A DNA stretch of 64,000 bases, taken from LMUY01 sp964247705. GTDB taxonomy: Bacteria > Pseudomonadota > Alphaproteobacteria > Acetobacterales > Acetobacteraceae. Under the pieces are notes generated by a model, which made no database searches, had not been told where the DNA came from, and saw only the letters and a program-made list of their open reading frames with translations. Shown here piece by piece: positions 33,172-41,641 of the stretch (positions are counted from its first letter, which is position 1; each line of letters starts with the position of its first letter). The position numbers were made by a program, and so were the translations under genes. The stretch is taken from NCBI GenBank assembly GCA_964247705.1, contig CAXTVQ010000009.1:1-64000 (forward strand), given 5' to 3'.

Positions 33172-33870
33172 ATGTCATTTCCCGAGAGCGCCCCGCCTGC
33201 CGACCCGGTCACGCCCAAACCAGATCAGACTCCGGTCGTGGTCAAAAAATACGCGAATCGGCGCCTCTATAACACGGAGAGTTCGAGCTACATCACGCTG
33301 GACAACCTGGCGACGATGATACGCCAAAGCCGCGATTTCGTGGTCTATGACGCAAAAACCGGCGAGGACATCACCCGGGGCGTGCTGACGCAGATCATCG
33401 TGGAGGAGGAGAGCAAGGGCCGCGCGATGCTGCCGACCGCCTTCTTGCGCCAGATCATCGGCTTCTACGGCGACAGCCTACAGCAATTCGTGCCGCCCTA
33501 CCTCGAGCAGGCGATGACCTCCTTCGCGCATCAGCAGGAGCAGATGCGCACGGCGATGCAGCAGACCATGGGCAACCTGTTCCCGGGCATGCAGGACATC
33601 GGCCGCCAGATGGAGCGGGCGATGGGCCTGTTCGCGCCGTTCTACCGCGCCGGCGCGTCGGCGGCGGCGGAGCAGGGCGTGACGGCGGCACCGGCTCCGA
33701 ACGGGGAGGCGACCACCCCCGACATGGAAGCAATGCGGCTGGAGATAGAAAGCCTGCGCATGCAACTCGCCGCGGCCCGGGTGGCGGCGCTCATGCCTCC
33801 AAAGGAGCTTCCGCACGAGGAGCCCCCCCACGAGGCGGTGTCACACCCAGTGGACGAGAAAGCGTCCTGA
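33172..33870 (+). CDS. phaR: Polyhydroxyalkanoate synthesis repressor PhaR
   Basis: A 232-residue PhaR regulator that senses PHA granules and represses phasin and pha genes. The DNA-binding N-domain is unmistakable (VVVKKYANRRLYNTESSSYI, RDFVVYDAKTGEDITRGVLT), followed by the PHA-binding segment (FYGDSLQQFVPPYLEQAMTS) and a coiled-coil-like C-terminus. GGAGGG precedes the ATG. It is divergent from the phaE-like/phaC/phaA/phaB genes and converges with the SYLF gene. Confidence 0.94.
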   Translation: MSFPESAPPADPVTPKPDQTPVVVKKYANRRLYNTESSSYITLDNLATMIRQSRDFVVYDAKTGEDITRGVLTQIIVEEESKGRAMLPTAFLRQIIGFYGDSLQQFVPPYLEQAMTSFAHQQEQMRTAMQQTMGNLFPGMQDIGRQMERAMGLFAPFYRAGASAAAEQGVTAAPAPNGEATTPDMEAMRLEIESLRMQLAAARVAALMPPKELPHEEPPHEAVSHPVDEKAS

Positions 33871-33893
33871 GGTCCTGCAGAGGCGGGCTTGGC

Positions 33894-34742
33894 TCAGTAG
33901 CGCCGCGGGGAGGCCGGCAAGGATTGCTGCCGTATCGGCGCGTAGCCCGAGGAGCTTGCGGGCGGCGGCAAGTCCGATGACTGGACGCCTTGCACGGGGG
34001 CCGAACCCATGGGGATGGACGCAGCCGGCCCTGGTTGCAGGCTTGCCGTCGCGTTCGTGCCGTAGCGGCCCAGCACCTCGCGCAGCGGCGACGCACCAGG
34101 GTTGTTGGCGTCCATCGAGATGACGATCTGCTGCGCCGCCTCTTCCTTGCCGTAGTACACGCGGTTCCATTCGCTCTTGGTCGCGAGCACGCTGCCGGAG
34201 ATCGAAATCCCGGCATACAGCCCGCGGGACCGGGTGAAGCCCACGATGTCGGCGCCGACGTTGCCCGTCGTGGCCCCTTCTACGCCGCCGCCCCACCGCA
34301 CCAGCACGCCGCTCGCATCCGCCGCCAGCTTGAACTGGTCGTCCATCACTGCGCGCAGGCCTTTTTCGGTGAGGATCATCAGCATGATCTCGCTGTCCTG
34401 CAGCCCGGCCTGGAAACCGAAGGATCCGGACCCGAGGCTATAGAACGCCGGGTTGGACCACGAGCCGCTGCCATCCCGCGCAACCAGTACGCAGTCCCCG
34501 CCCTGGCCGCCGAACAAGAACCCGGCGGTGAACACCTGCGGGCAGATCATCGCCGCCCGCGCCCGCCGCAGCATGTGCTGCGCGTCCGTTCCGTCCTGGT
34601 CGTTCAGCATCTCCTGCGCGGCCAGGGTCGAACGATCCACCAGCGCCTGCTGCTGCGCCTGCGCCCGGGCGGGGGACGGGGCGACAAGCGGTGCTGCAGC
34701 GGCAAAGGCGGTGACGGCGGCCATCAGGCCAAAGCGGGTCAT
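33894..34742 (-). CDS. Exported SYLF-domain (YSC84-like) lipid-binding protein
   Basis: A 282-residue protein with a signal peptide (MTRFGLMAAVTAFAAAAPLV then APSPARAQA). The SYLF domain covers most of the mature chain: AGFLFGGQGGDCVLVARDGS, WSNPAFYSLGSGSFGFQAGL, SEIMLMILTEKGLRAVMDDQ. SYLF domains bind phosphoinositides or other lipids and are common in proteobacterial envelopes. The C-terminal 50 residues are Pro/Ser-rich and probably disordered. Lipid specificity and role unknown. Confidence 0.85.
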   Translation of the reverse strand: MTRFGLMAAVTAFAAAAPLVAPSPARAQAQQQALVDRSTLAAQEMLNDQDGTDAQHMLRRARAAMICPQVFTAGFLFGGQGGDCVLVARDGSGSWSNPAFYSLGSGSFGFQAGLQDSEIMLMILTEKGLRAVMDDQFKLAADASGVLVRWGGGVEGATTGNVGADIVGFTRSRGLYAGISISGSVLATKSEWNRVYYGKEEAAQQIVISMDANNPGASPLREVLGRYGTNATASLQPGPAASIPMGSAPVQGVQSSDLPPPASSSGYAPIRQQSLPASPRRY

Positions 34743-34770
34743 TGGCGGTCTCTCCCACGTAGCAAGGCGG

Positions 34771-34798
34771 ACAATACATATTCACGAAGGGGTTACAA
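34771..34798 (-). promoter_or_regulatory. Candidate promoter for the SYLF gene
   Basis: Read on the minus strand, TTGTAA and TATTGT are spaced by 16 bp about 30 bases before the SYLF ATG, in a locally AT-rich patch. A reasonable sigma-70-type match, though the spacing is one base short. Confidence 0.35.
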
Positions 34799-34890
34799 AG
34801 CGTCTCTAACCCTCGATGACACTTTGTCCAGCACCGTGGCAAATTTGTGCCGGTCCTGTAAGAATTATTCCAAGCGTGAAAGGGACCGCG

Positions 34891-35499
34891 ATGGGCTGGC
34901 TGTTCGTGCAAGGGATGGGGTTCGGCCTGGCAGTGGCGGCGCCAGTCGGGCCGATGTCGCTGCTCTGCATGCGGCGGACCCTGGCGCAGGGTTGGCGCCC
35001 GGGTTTGGCAACCGGCGCCGGGATCGCCACGGGTGACGCGATGTACGCCTGCGTGGCGGTGGCGGGGCTGGCCGGGTTGTCGCAATTCATGCTGGCGCAC
35101 CAGCGGCCATTTCACCTCGCGGCGGGGCTGTTCCTGCTCTACCTCGGCGCCCGCACGGCGTTCGCCCGCGTGGCGCCCGGCACAGCCCCCCAGCCGGCCA
35201 TGGCGACGGGCCGGGCGTTCGCGAGTTCGGTGCTGCTGACGCTGACCAATCCGCCCACGATCATCATCATGGCCGCCATCTTCGCCAGCCTCGCTCCACC
35301 GGACGGCTTCGACCCGGCGAGCGCGGCGGCCACGGTCGGCGGCGTCTGCACCGGGTCCGCGTTGTGGTGGTGCGGCGTGGTGGCCGGCGTATCTGCGCTA
35401 CGTCATGCGCTTGGCGACCGTGCCCGGCGCTGGATCGACCGCTTGGCCGGAACGGTGCTCGCCCTGTTCGGCGCGTTGGAAATCCGCCGGGCGCTTTGA
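34891..35499 (+). CDS. LysE/RhtB-family amino acid exporter
   Basis: A 202-residue six-helix inner-membrane protein. GMGFGLAVAAPVGPMSLLCM then RRTLAQGW is the LysE/RhtB N-terminal signature (PGP replaced by PVGPM as in many members); LTLTNPPTIIIMAAIFASLA is the central conserved block. It exports amino acids or related metabolites; the substrate cannot be predicted. AAAGGGA precedes the chosen ATG. It converges with the methyltransferase gene 28 bp downstream. Confidence 0.85.
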   Translation: MGWLFVQGMGFGLAVAAPVGPMSLLCMRRTLAQGWRPGLATGAGIATGDAMYACVAVAGLAGLSQFMLAHQRPFHLAAGLFLLYLGARTAFARVAPGTAPQPAMATGRAFASSVLLTLTNPPTIIIMAAIFASLAPPDGFDPASAAATVGGVCTGSALWWCGVVAGVSALRHALGDRARRWIDRLAGTVLALFGALEIRRAL

Positions 35500-35527
35500 C
35501 GGGCCGGCCCCGGTTCCCAGCCGGACG

Positions 35528-36460
35528 CTATTCCGGCGTGGTAGCAGCGGCGGCGGCCGGCGGCGCCGACGCGGGCGTGGCCGTTGCCTCAGGCGCACCC
35601 GTCGGATGCGGCCGGTTCATCATGGCGCCCGTCATCGGGATGAAGAACACGCCCACGTCCCGCCGCGAGTGCACCTTGCCCTCCGCGTCCTTGGTGTAGA
35701 CGTAGAGCACCTGGCCGCGCTTGAAGGGCTGGCCGATCGGGATGATCATCCGTCCGCCGGGCTTCAACTGCTTGAACAGGTCCGGCGGCGTGTACTGGGC
35801 GGCGCAGGTCGCCATGATGATGTCGAACCCGCCCGATACTTCCGGCCAGCCGAAATACCCGTCGCCGACCCGGCTCTCGATGTTGGTGTAGCCGAGCGGC
35901 TCCCATAGTTTCGCCACCGCGTGACCCAGGGGCTCGATGATCTCGATGCTGTAGGCGCGCTTGACGATGCGCGACAGCAGGGAGGACTGGAACCCGCTGC
36001 CGGTGCCGATCTCGAGCGTGGTGTCGCCGGGTTGCGGCTTGCAGATTTGCGTCATGTAGGCCTGGCCGAGATAGTCCGACAGCGCCGAGCCATAGCCGAG
36101 CGCCCAGGGTTTCGGATCCGCCTCGTAAGCCTCGCCCGACATCGCGCGGTGATCGGCGTAGTTGTAGTGGTAGTACTCGCGCGGCACGACCTCGAAGGCG
36201 CGCATCACCGCCGGGTCGGCGCTGCCCAGGCGGTCCTTCAGGTAGCTCTCGATCTTGGCCAGCGCGGCCGGCTTGCGGGCCTGGATCGCGTCGAACTGGG
36301 ACTGCGACAGGTCGATCGGGCGGCCGGATTTGCGCATCGCTTCCTCGAACGCGTCTCTCGTCCAGCCCGGCGAGGCGGCGGCAAAGGCGGCAGGCACGAA
36401 AGCGCCACTGGCGGCAGCACCCAGCAGGGTGCGTCGGGTTAGGGAAGGGATGGCTGCCAC
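35528..36460 (-). CDS. Exported protein-L-isoaspartate O-methyltransferase-like protein
   Basis: A 310-residue SAM-dependent methyltransferase of the PIMT (Pcm) type. The core is LGYGSALSDYLGQAYMTQIC, TTLEIGTGSGFQSSLLSRIV, SRVGDGYFGWPEVSGGFDII then MATCAAQYTPPDLFKQL. Unusually it carries a twin-arginine-like export signal (LTRRTLLGAAASGAFVPAAF then AAAS) and a Pro/Ala/Thr-rich C-terminal tail. PIMT repairs isoaspartate in aged proteins; export would place it away from cytoplasmic SAM, so its true substrate or location is unclear. It starts at a GTG and overlaps the upstream membrane gene by 22 bp. Confidence 0.78.
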   Translation of the reverse strand: MAAIPSLTRRTLLGAAASGAFVPAAFAAASPGWTRDAFEEAMRKSGRPIDLSQSQFDAIQARKPAALAKIESYLKDRLGSADPAVMRAFEVVPREYYHYNYADHRAMSGEAYEADPKPWALGYGSALSDYLGQAYMTQICKPQPGDTTLEIGTGSGFQSSLLSRIVKRAYSIEIIEPLGHAVAKLWEPLGYTNIESRVGDGYFGWPEVSGGFDIIMATCAAQYTPPDLFKQLKPGGRMIIPIGQPFKRGQVLYVYTKDAEGKVHSRRDVGVFFIPMTGAMMNRPHPTGAPEATATPASAPPAAAAATTPE

Positions 36461-38856
36461 TGCACTGTCTTTCGGAAGGATGGATACGCTGCGTAACAAA
36501 TCACATAGAGTAAAGCGGCGCCAAGGAGAACCCAGTGCAGGCCGCCTTGGGTCGCGAGCAGGTTGGCCAGTGGCGTCGCCACCACACTGAACGCGCCGTT
36601 CACCGCCCAGGCGAACGGCAGCATGGGTCCCGACCCGGTGCGGGCCAGCCCGAGCGGGAACGGCATGCCGAGCGCCACCGACACGGGCGCCAAGGCGAGC
36701 ACGACCAGGGCGGCGCGCACGGCCCAGGGCCAGTCCAAGGTGGCGAGCATCGCGGGCAGCAACCCGGCATAGGCGGCCAGGCACCACAGCACCACGATCC
36801 CGGTCGAGAGCGCGATGCCGGCCGGCCCGACGCGTTCGGCGAGCAAGCTGCCCACGCCCGAGAACACCAGCATCGCAGTCAGCACGAGCGCGAAGGCAGC
36901 CGTGCGGTCGTTGAGGAACAGGCTGGCGCGTTCGATCATCGCGATCTCGATGAACAGGAAGCCCAGGCCGAGGCAGGCGAAATACACGATGGGCCGCACG
37001 ATGGCGCCGCCCGCCGCGCGCAGCTTGCGGCCGGCCAGCAGCGGCACCAGCAACACCAGCACGGCGATCACCGCCGCCTGGGCGAGCACGGCGAGGTTCA
37101 CCAACTGCCCGATCTCCGCCTGCGGCAGGATCTCCAGCCGGCGCAGGATGGTGCCCAGGTGGGTGAGTTGCAGGACGTCGTAGTAGGCCGGGCGGTCCAG
37201 CGTGGCCGGGGCCAGGGCGAAGGCGTCGGCGGAGGGCGTGGGCTGGCCGCGCAGCACGGCGCCGGCCTCGTCCGCGATCGAGTCGTCCGAACCCTCGCCC
37301 GAGGTCACGGCGCCGTCGTCGAAGGAAACGGCAGGCAGGTCGTTGTAAATGCCGGCGCGGGACGCGGCGACGTCGATGCCCGGGTAGTAGGACACGTCGA
37401 ACGACCGGGCGTCGCACCAGGCGCGGATGGCGGCGATGCGCTCGGCGTTCCACGGCTCGAGCGAGAGCAGGATCCGCACGTTCCAGGCGGAGCGGTAGGC
37501 CACCACGTGCTGCGCCGGGTCCGCGACGCCGGCGGCGAGCAGCGCTTGGCGGGCGGTGGCCAGCACGCGCAGGGCGTAGACGGGGAACTCGCGGATGGAG
37601 ACCGGAATGGAGACGATGCCGCCTTCGTCCACCGCGCCCAGGTCGGCGGCGAGAGCCTCGGCGGTGTAGGCGGTGCTGTTCGCCTCGGCCGAGTCCAGGA
37701 AGTCGCCGGAGATGTCCACCAGGTCGTAGCCGCTGCCGGATCGCGCCGCCGCCAGCGCGCCATCCGCCGAGAGGCTCACCCGCGGGTCGGCCGCCAGCGG
37801 AAGGGAACCGCCCAGCCCGTGCTGCAGCGCGCCCAGCACCACGGGATCCGGTTCGAGCGCCGTCACGTGGCGGGCGCCCAACGCCAGTGCCTCCGCGATG
37901 CGGAACCCACCCGAGGACCCGGCGAGCAGCACCCGAGCCCCCGGCCGCAGCGCGTAGGGCAGCGCCGCCAATGTCGCCGGGGCGTAATGTGCGTCGAGCA
38001 GGCCCGGCTTGGGCAGGGCGGCGACGCGGTTGCCGTCGCGGTACAGACCGAAGGTTTGCGGCGGCCCGGGGACGTTCAGCAGGCCCATGTCGTTGGAAAC
38101 GTCCGTGTCGACGCGTTCGGTGAAGTCGTCGAGCAGGGTGTAGAGCCCGCGGGGAGATTTGACCTGCGCCAGCACCCGGCTGTCCGGCACGTGCAGGGGG
38201 GCGTAGATCGCCTTGAAGTCGTTGTAGGCGGCCTGGCTGAAGCCGAGCAGCCCGGCCTCGCACACGGCCAGGGCCAGCAAGCCCGCCACCGCCGCGCGCC
38301 GCACCGGGCCGAACAGGGTGGCGGCGGCGAGCGGGACCAAGAGCACCGGAACCAGCAGGAACGGGTGCACGACGGACATCAGCGCCAGCACCAGCGCGGA
38401 CCCGGCGCCCGCCCCCAGCAGGTCTGCGCCGTAGACCCGGCCGATGCGGTCGTCGTTCAGCACGAAGCACAGGCTGATGTAGATGCCCGTCAGGTAGAAG
38501 AACGGCAGCAGCACGGCGTAATACAGCGCGATGTTGCCGATCTGCGGGCCGTAGGTCGCTGCGTTCTGCAGTTGCAGCGGGTTGAACGGGTTGGCCGTCA
38601 CCCCCCAGAACCCGGCCGCCGCGCTCACCACCAGCGCCACCGGCAACCAGGCCAGCAGCGCCCGCGCGTGGCGCACCGCCGGACCGCGGGCGAGCGCCAT
38701 CGTGACACCGCTGAACGCGAACCCGACCATCACGATCGAGATCACCCAGTAACCATACTCCGACCATTTCGCGACGGCGAAGTACCGGGTCAGCGCCGTC
38801 TCCAATCCCACCGCGGCACCCGACACCAGGAACAGCGGCAGCAGGCGTGCCCGCAT
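36439..38856 (-). CDS. Polytopic membrane protein with internal spermidine-synthase-like domain
   Basis: An 805-residue protein. About residues 1-215 are hydrophobic helices (ETALTRYFAVAKWSEYGYWV then ISIVMVGFAFSGV), about 240-560 is a soluble Rossmann region like spermidine synthase or SAM methyltransferases (GARVLLAGSSGGFRIAEALA, GARHVTALEPDPVVLGAL, SGYDLVDISGDFLDSAE), and about 565-805 is a second set of helices (FLFIEIAMIERASLFLNDRT, GMPFPLGLA). Membrane-embedded spermidine-synthase-like proteins of this layout are known, but function is unassigned. The SAM loop is degenerate (AGSSGG). It touches the upstream hydrolase by TGATG and the downstream methyltransferase by 22 bp. Confidence 0.78.
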   Translation of the reverse strand: MRARLLPLFLVSGAAVGLETALTRYFAVAKWSEYGYWVISIVMVGFAFSGVTMALARGPAVRHARALLAWLPVALVVSAAAGFWGVTANPFNPLQLQNAATYGPQIGNIALYYAVLLPFFYLTGIYISLCFVLNDDRIGRVYGADLLGAGAGSALVLALMSVVHPFLLVPVLLVPLAAATLFGPVRRAAVAGLLALAVCEAGLLGFSQAAYNDFKAIYAPLHVPDSRVLAQVKSPRGLYTLLDDFTERVDTDVSNDMGLLNVPGPPQTFGLYRDGNRVAALPKPGLLDAHYAPATLAALPYALRPGARVLLAGSSGGFRIAEALALGARHVTALEPDPVVLGALQHGLGGSLPLAADPRVSLSADGALAAARSGSGYDLVDISGDFLDSAEANSTAYTAEALAADLGAVDEGGIVSIPVSIREFPVYALRVLATARQALLAAGVADPAQHVVAYRSAWNVRILLSLEPWNAERIAAIRAWCDARSFDVSYYPGIDVAASRAGIYNDLPAVSFDDGAVTSGEGSDDSIADEAGAVLRGQPTPSADAFALAPATLDRPAYYDVLQLTHLGTILRRLEILPQAEIGQLVNLAVLAQAAVIAVLVLLVPLLAGRKLRAAGGAIVRPIVYFACLGLGFLFIEIAMIERASLFLNDRTAAFALVLTAMLVFSGVGSLLAERVGPAGIALSTGIVVLWCLAAYAGLLPAMLATLDWPWAVRAALVVLALAPVSVALGMPFPLGLARTGSGPMLPFAWAVNGAFSVVATPLANLLATQGGLHWVLLGAALLYVICYAAYPSFRKTVQWQPSLP

Positions 38857-39728
38857 CAAGGCGCGTGCACCTGGGCGTGCAGGAAGGCCAGCATCTCAGC
38901 GTTGAAGCGGTCGCCGTCATCGATGAAAAGCGCGTGCCCGGCGTCGTCGTAGATGTCGGACTGCACGCCGGGGTGGCGCGCCTGCAGGTTCTCCGCCTGA
39001 CCGGCCAGGCGCGGGGTGACGATATACAGGATCGGCTTGTGCACGGTGTAGATGGCGTCATGCCAGAACGTGCGCGGCACGGGGTAGGACAGCAGCGCCG
39101 CCGAGGCATACAGCGGGGTGCGCAGCGCCGTATCGGTCAGTTGGTCGAGATACTCTTCGCTCTGCGGCCGGTGGAACATGCCGCGGACGAAGCTGCCCAT
39201 CGCTACCTCCCGCGACGCCCGCGGGCCACGGATGCGTGGTCCGCGGGCCACGGTCGGCGGCGGGTCCTCCCCCACCGAATTGTCGATCAGCACCATGGCA
39301 AGAAGCTGGCTGTCCCCCGCCTCGTGCACATAGGCCAGGCTGTCCAGCACGCCGAGCGACCAGCCGACGAGCACCACGTGCCGGCCACCCAGCGCGTGCA
39401 GCAGGTCGCCGATGTCGGCGCCTCGACGGTACGGTTCGTAGCCGGTCGCGGGGACATCGCTATCCCCCTGGCCACGGGGATCGAGCGCGACGACGTGGTA
39501 ATCGCGCGAGAAGAAGTCGATCTGGCGCTGGAAGATCCAGGCCGGCATGGTCCAGCCCGGCACGAAGACGAGGGTCGGGGCGAAGTTCGGCCCCGTCTCC
39601 GTGTAATGCAATCGCACGCCGTCGCTGGTGGTGAAGAACCGGTCCGCAGCGTCGGCCATGCCGGGCAGGAGCAAGGCGGCGATCACGAGCAACTTGAGGC
39701 AGGGACGCAGATTGAAGCGGGGGCGCAT
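38856..39728 (-). CDS. Exported alpha/beta hydrolase
   Basis: A 290-residue alpha/beta-hydrolase with an N-terminal signal (LKLLVIAALLLPGMADAAD). FVPGWTMPAWIFQRQIDFFS, VVALDPRGQGDSDVPATGYE, nucleophile Ser in VLVGWSLGVLDSLAY, and the His in YDDAGHALFIDDGDRF make a full catalytic triad pattern. Substrate unknown; periplasmic. It heads a coupled three-gene unit with the spermidine-synthase-like membrane protein and the PIMT-like methyltransferase. Confidence 0.82.
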   Translation of the reverse strand: MRPRFNLRPCLKLLVIAALLLPGMADAADRFFTTSDGVRLHYTETGPNFAPTLVFVPGWTMPAWIFQRQIDFFSRDYHVVALDPRGQGDSDVPATGYEPYRRGADIGDLLHALGGRHVVLVGWSLGVLDSLAYVHEAGDSQLLAMVLIDNSVGEDPPPTVARGPRIRGPRASREVAMGSFVRGMFHRPQSEEYLDQLTDTALRTPLYASAALLSYPVPRTFWHDAIYTVHKPILYIVTPRLAGQAENLQARHPGVQSDIYDDAGHALFIDDGDRFNAEMLAFLHAQVHAP

Positions 39729-39785
39729 GCAGCGTTATGGCCGGGCAAAGCGTTCGGCTGCAACTGGACTGATGGAGGGCAAAGC

Positions 39786-39962
39786 TTGAGCGAGGACACT
39801 CCTGGCAACCGCGGTCCGCTGGTGGCGCTCATTCTCGTCGCAGTGCTGGTAGCGGGCGGGCTTTGGCTGTCGTCCCATTTGCGGGCCAGTTCGCAAATCC
39901 AGGACTGCGTCATGGCCGGCCGTACGAACTGCGCGCCGATCCAAGTGCCGCAGAAAGGTTAG
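39786..39962 (+). CDS. 58-residue single-pass membrane protein
   Basis: A TTG-started ORF with GGAGG eight to ten bases upstream. The product (MSEDTPGNRGPLVALILVAV...) has a charged N-terminus, one membrane helix (residues 12-30), and a C-terminal QDCVMAGRTNCAPI with two cysteines. Small proteins with this helix plus DCVMxGRTNC tail are, as I recall, widespread in alphaproteobacteria without known function. It converges with the MFS gene, with 8 bp between stops. Confidence 0.65.
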   Translation: MSEDTPGNRGPLVALILVAVLVAGGLWLSSHLRASSQIQDCVMAGRTNCAPIQVPQKG

Positions 39963-39970
39963 ATCCGCGT

Positions 39971-41557
39971 CTAGTGTCCGAGTGTTGCTGCCTCTTCCGG
40001 GGCACTTCCTGACACCGTCCGCAACGGGATGTCCCTCAGCCCTGCCGCGATGACGATCGCCACCATGAAGAGCGCCAGGCTCGCCAGGAACGCCATGGTG
40101 AACCCGGCGGACAACGCCTGCCGGCCTGCGGCCAGTGCTGCCGGGCCGAGTGCCGCGAGTGGACCGTCCGGCTTCAGCGCGCCGAGATCGGACCCGCCCG
40201 GCAGGTGCTCCGCCGCAAGCCGCGCCGCGAACACGCCGGTGAGCAGCGCGCCCACCATCGTGCTGCCGAAGGCGCCGCCCAGCGAGCGGAGGAACAGCAT
40301 CGCACCTGTGGCCGTGCCCACGTCCCGCCGCTCGGCCGCGTTCTGCACCATGACCATGATGTTCGGCAGGCAGATCCCGATGCCGAGCCCTTCGACCGCC
40401 ATCGCCACCATCACGAGCCACAGCGGCGTCGTGGTCGTCACTGCCGCCATGCCCGCCAATCCGGCGGCGCCGAGGCCGAAGCCCACCAGGATGATGCCCT
40501 TCGTGCGCCCCAGCCGCCGTGCCATCTGGCCGCCGGTGAACGCGCCGATCGTGTTGAGCACCAGGAACGGGGTGACCATGAACCCGGAGGCGGACGCATC
40601 GGCGCCGCGGATCAACTGAAAGAACAGCGGCAGCAGGAACGTGGTGCCGAGCAGCCCGACCGACGTGATGAACGCCAGCATCACGCCGCGGGTGAACACC
40701 ATCTCCCGGAACATGCGCGGCGGCAGGATCGGGTCGGGCGCGCGCTGCTCATGCCATACCAGCACGGCGAACAGCACGGCCGACGCGGCCAGCAGGCCGA
40801 TGATCGGCACGGACAGCCAGGGATATTCCGTGCCGCCCCAACTCAGCACCAGCAACAGCGCCGTCACCCCGCCCGTCAGCAGGGCCGCGCCGAAATAGTC
40901 GATCTTGCCGCGCACGTTGCGCACCGGCAGCAGCTTGAGCGCCCGGTTGCACAGCACCATCGCGGCCAGCCCGAACGGCACGTTGATCCAGAACACGAAC
41001 GTCCACGAGATATGGTCGGTGAACCAGCCGCCCACGACGGGGCCGGCGACAGAGGCGATGCCCCAGGTTCCGGCCATGTAGCCCTGGTAGCGGCCGCGCT
41101 CGCGGGGGGAGACGACGTCCGCGATGGCGGCCTGCGCCATGGCCATCAACCCGGCGCCGCCCAGGCCCTGAACCGCACGGAACACGATCAACTGGATCAG
41201 GCTCTGCGACAGCGCACACAGCACCGAGGCCACGATGAACAGCGCCAACGCCGGCAGCAGCAGCGCCCGGCGGCCATACATGTCGGACAGCTTGCCATAG
41301 ATCGGCGTCGCCGCGGTCGATGTCAGCAGGTAGGCCGACACGATCCATGACAGGTGGCCGAACGCGTGAAGCTCCGCCGCGATGGTCGGCACCGCCGGGA
41401 TCACCACCGTCTGGTCCAGCGCGGCGAGCAGGATGCACAGCAGGATGCCCGTGATGACGCGGAGGATCTGCTGGTGGGAGAACACCAGCGGCGCTGCCGC
41501 TTGGGTCTCCGGGAGGGGTGTATCGGGGGCGATCGCGGCGGCTGTTGGCGGCGGCAT
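39971..41557 (-). CDS. DHA2-family (EmrB/QacA) MFS drug transporter
   Basis: A 528-residue, 14-helix proton-driven multidrug exporter. Seen: LAALDQTVVIPAVPTIAAEL (helix 1), WIVSAYLLTSTAATPIYGKL then SDMYGRRALLL (motif A region), GYMAGTWGIASVAGPVVGGW (motif C), and WTFVFWINVPFGLAAMVLCN. EmrA-type adaptor genes are not adjacent, so it may act alone. It follows the GFOR-like gene in the same direction after 84 bp. Confidence 0.9.
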   Translation of the reverse strand: MPPPTAAAIAPDTPLPETQAAAPLVFSHQQILRVITGILLCILLAALDQTVVIPAVPTIAAELHAFGHLSWIVSAYLLTSTAATPIYGKLSDMYGRRALLLPALALFIVASVLCALSQSLIQLIVFRAVQGLGGAGLMAMAQAAIADVVSPRERGRYQGYMAGTWGIASVAGPVVGGWFTDHISWTFVFWINVPFGLAAMVLCNRALKLLPVRNVRGKIDYFGAALLTGGVTALLLVLSWGGTEYPWLSVPIIGLLAASAVLFAVLVWHEQRAPDPILPPRMFREMVFTRGVMLAFITSVGLLGTTFLLPLFFQLIRGADASASGFMVTPFLVLNTIGAFTGGQMARRLGRTKGIILVGFGLGAAGLAGMAAVTTTTPLWLVMVAMAVEGLGIGICLPNIMVMVQNAAERRDVGTATGAMLFLRSLGGAFGSTMVGALLTGVFAARLAAEHLPGGSDLGALKPDGPLAALGPAALAAGRQALSAGFTMAFLASLALFMVAIVIAAGLRDIPLRTVSGSAPEEAATLGH

Positions 41558-41641
41558 GCGTCAGCCTTACTCCCTTAATTTGGCCCCGTCAGCCCTGGCC
41601 GTCCTCACGGATCGCGGAACGGCCACCCCTCCCCGCGCGGG

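Noticed and set aside
36535..38952. An 805-codon antisense open frame opposite the spermidine-synthase-like membrane protein
   Set aside because: Low-complexity Gln/Arg/Gly translation typical of a codon-bias shadow; the minus-strand product has coherent helices and motifs.
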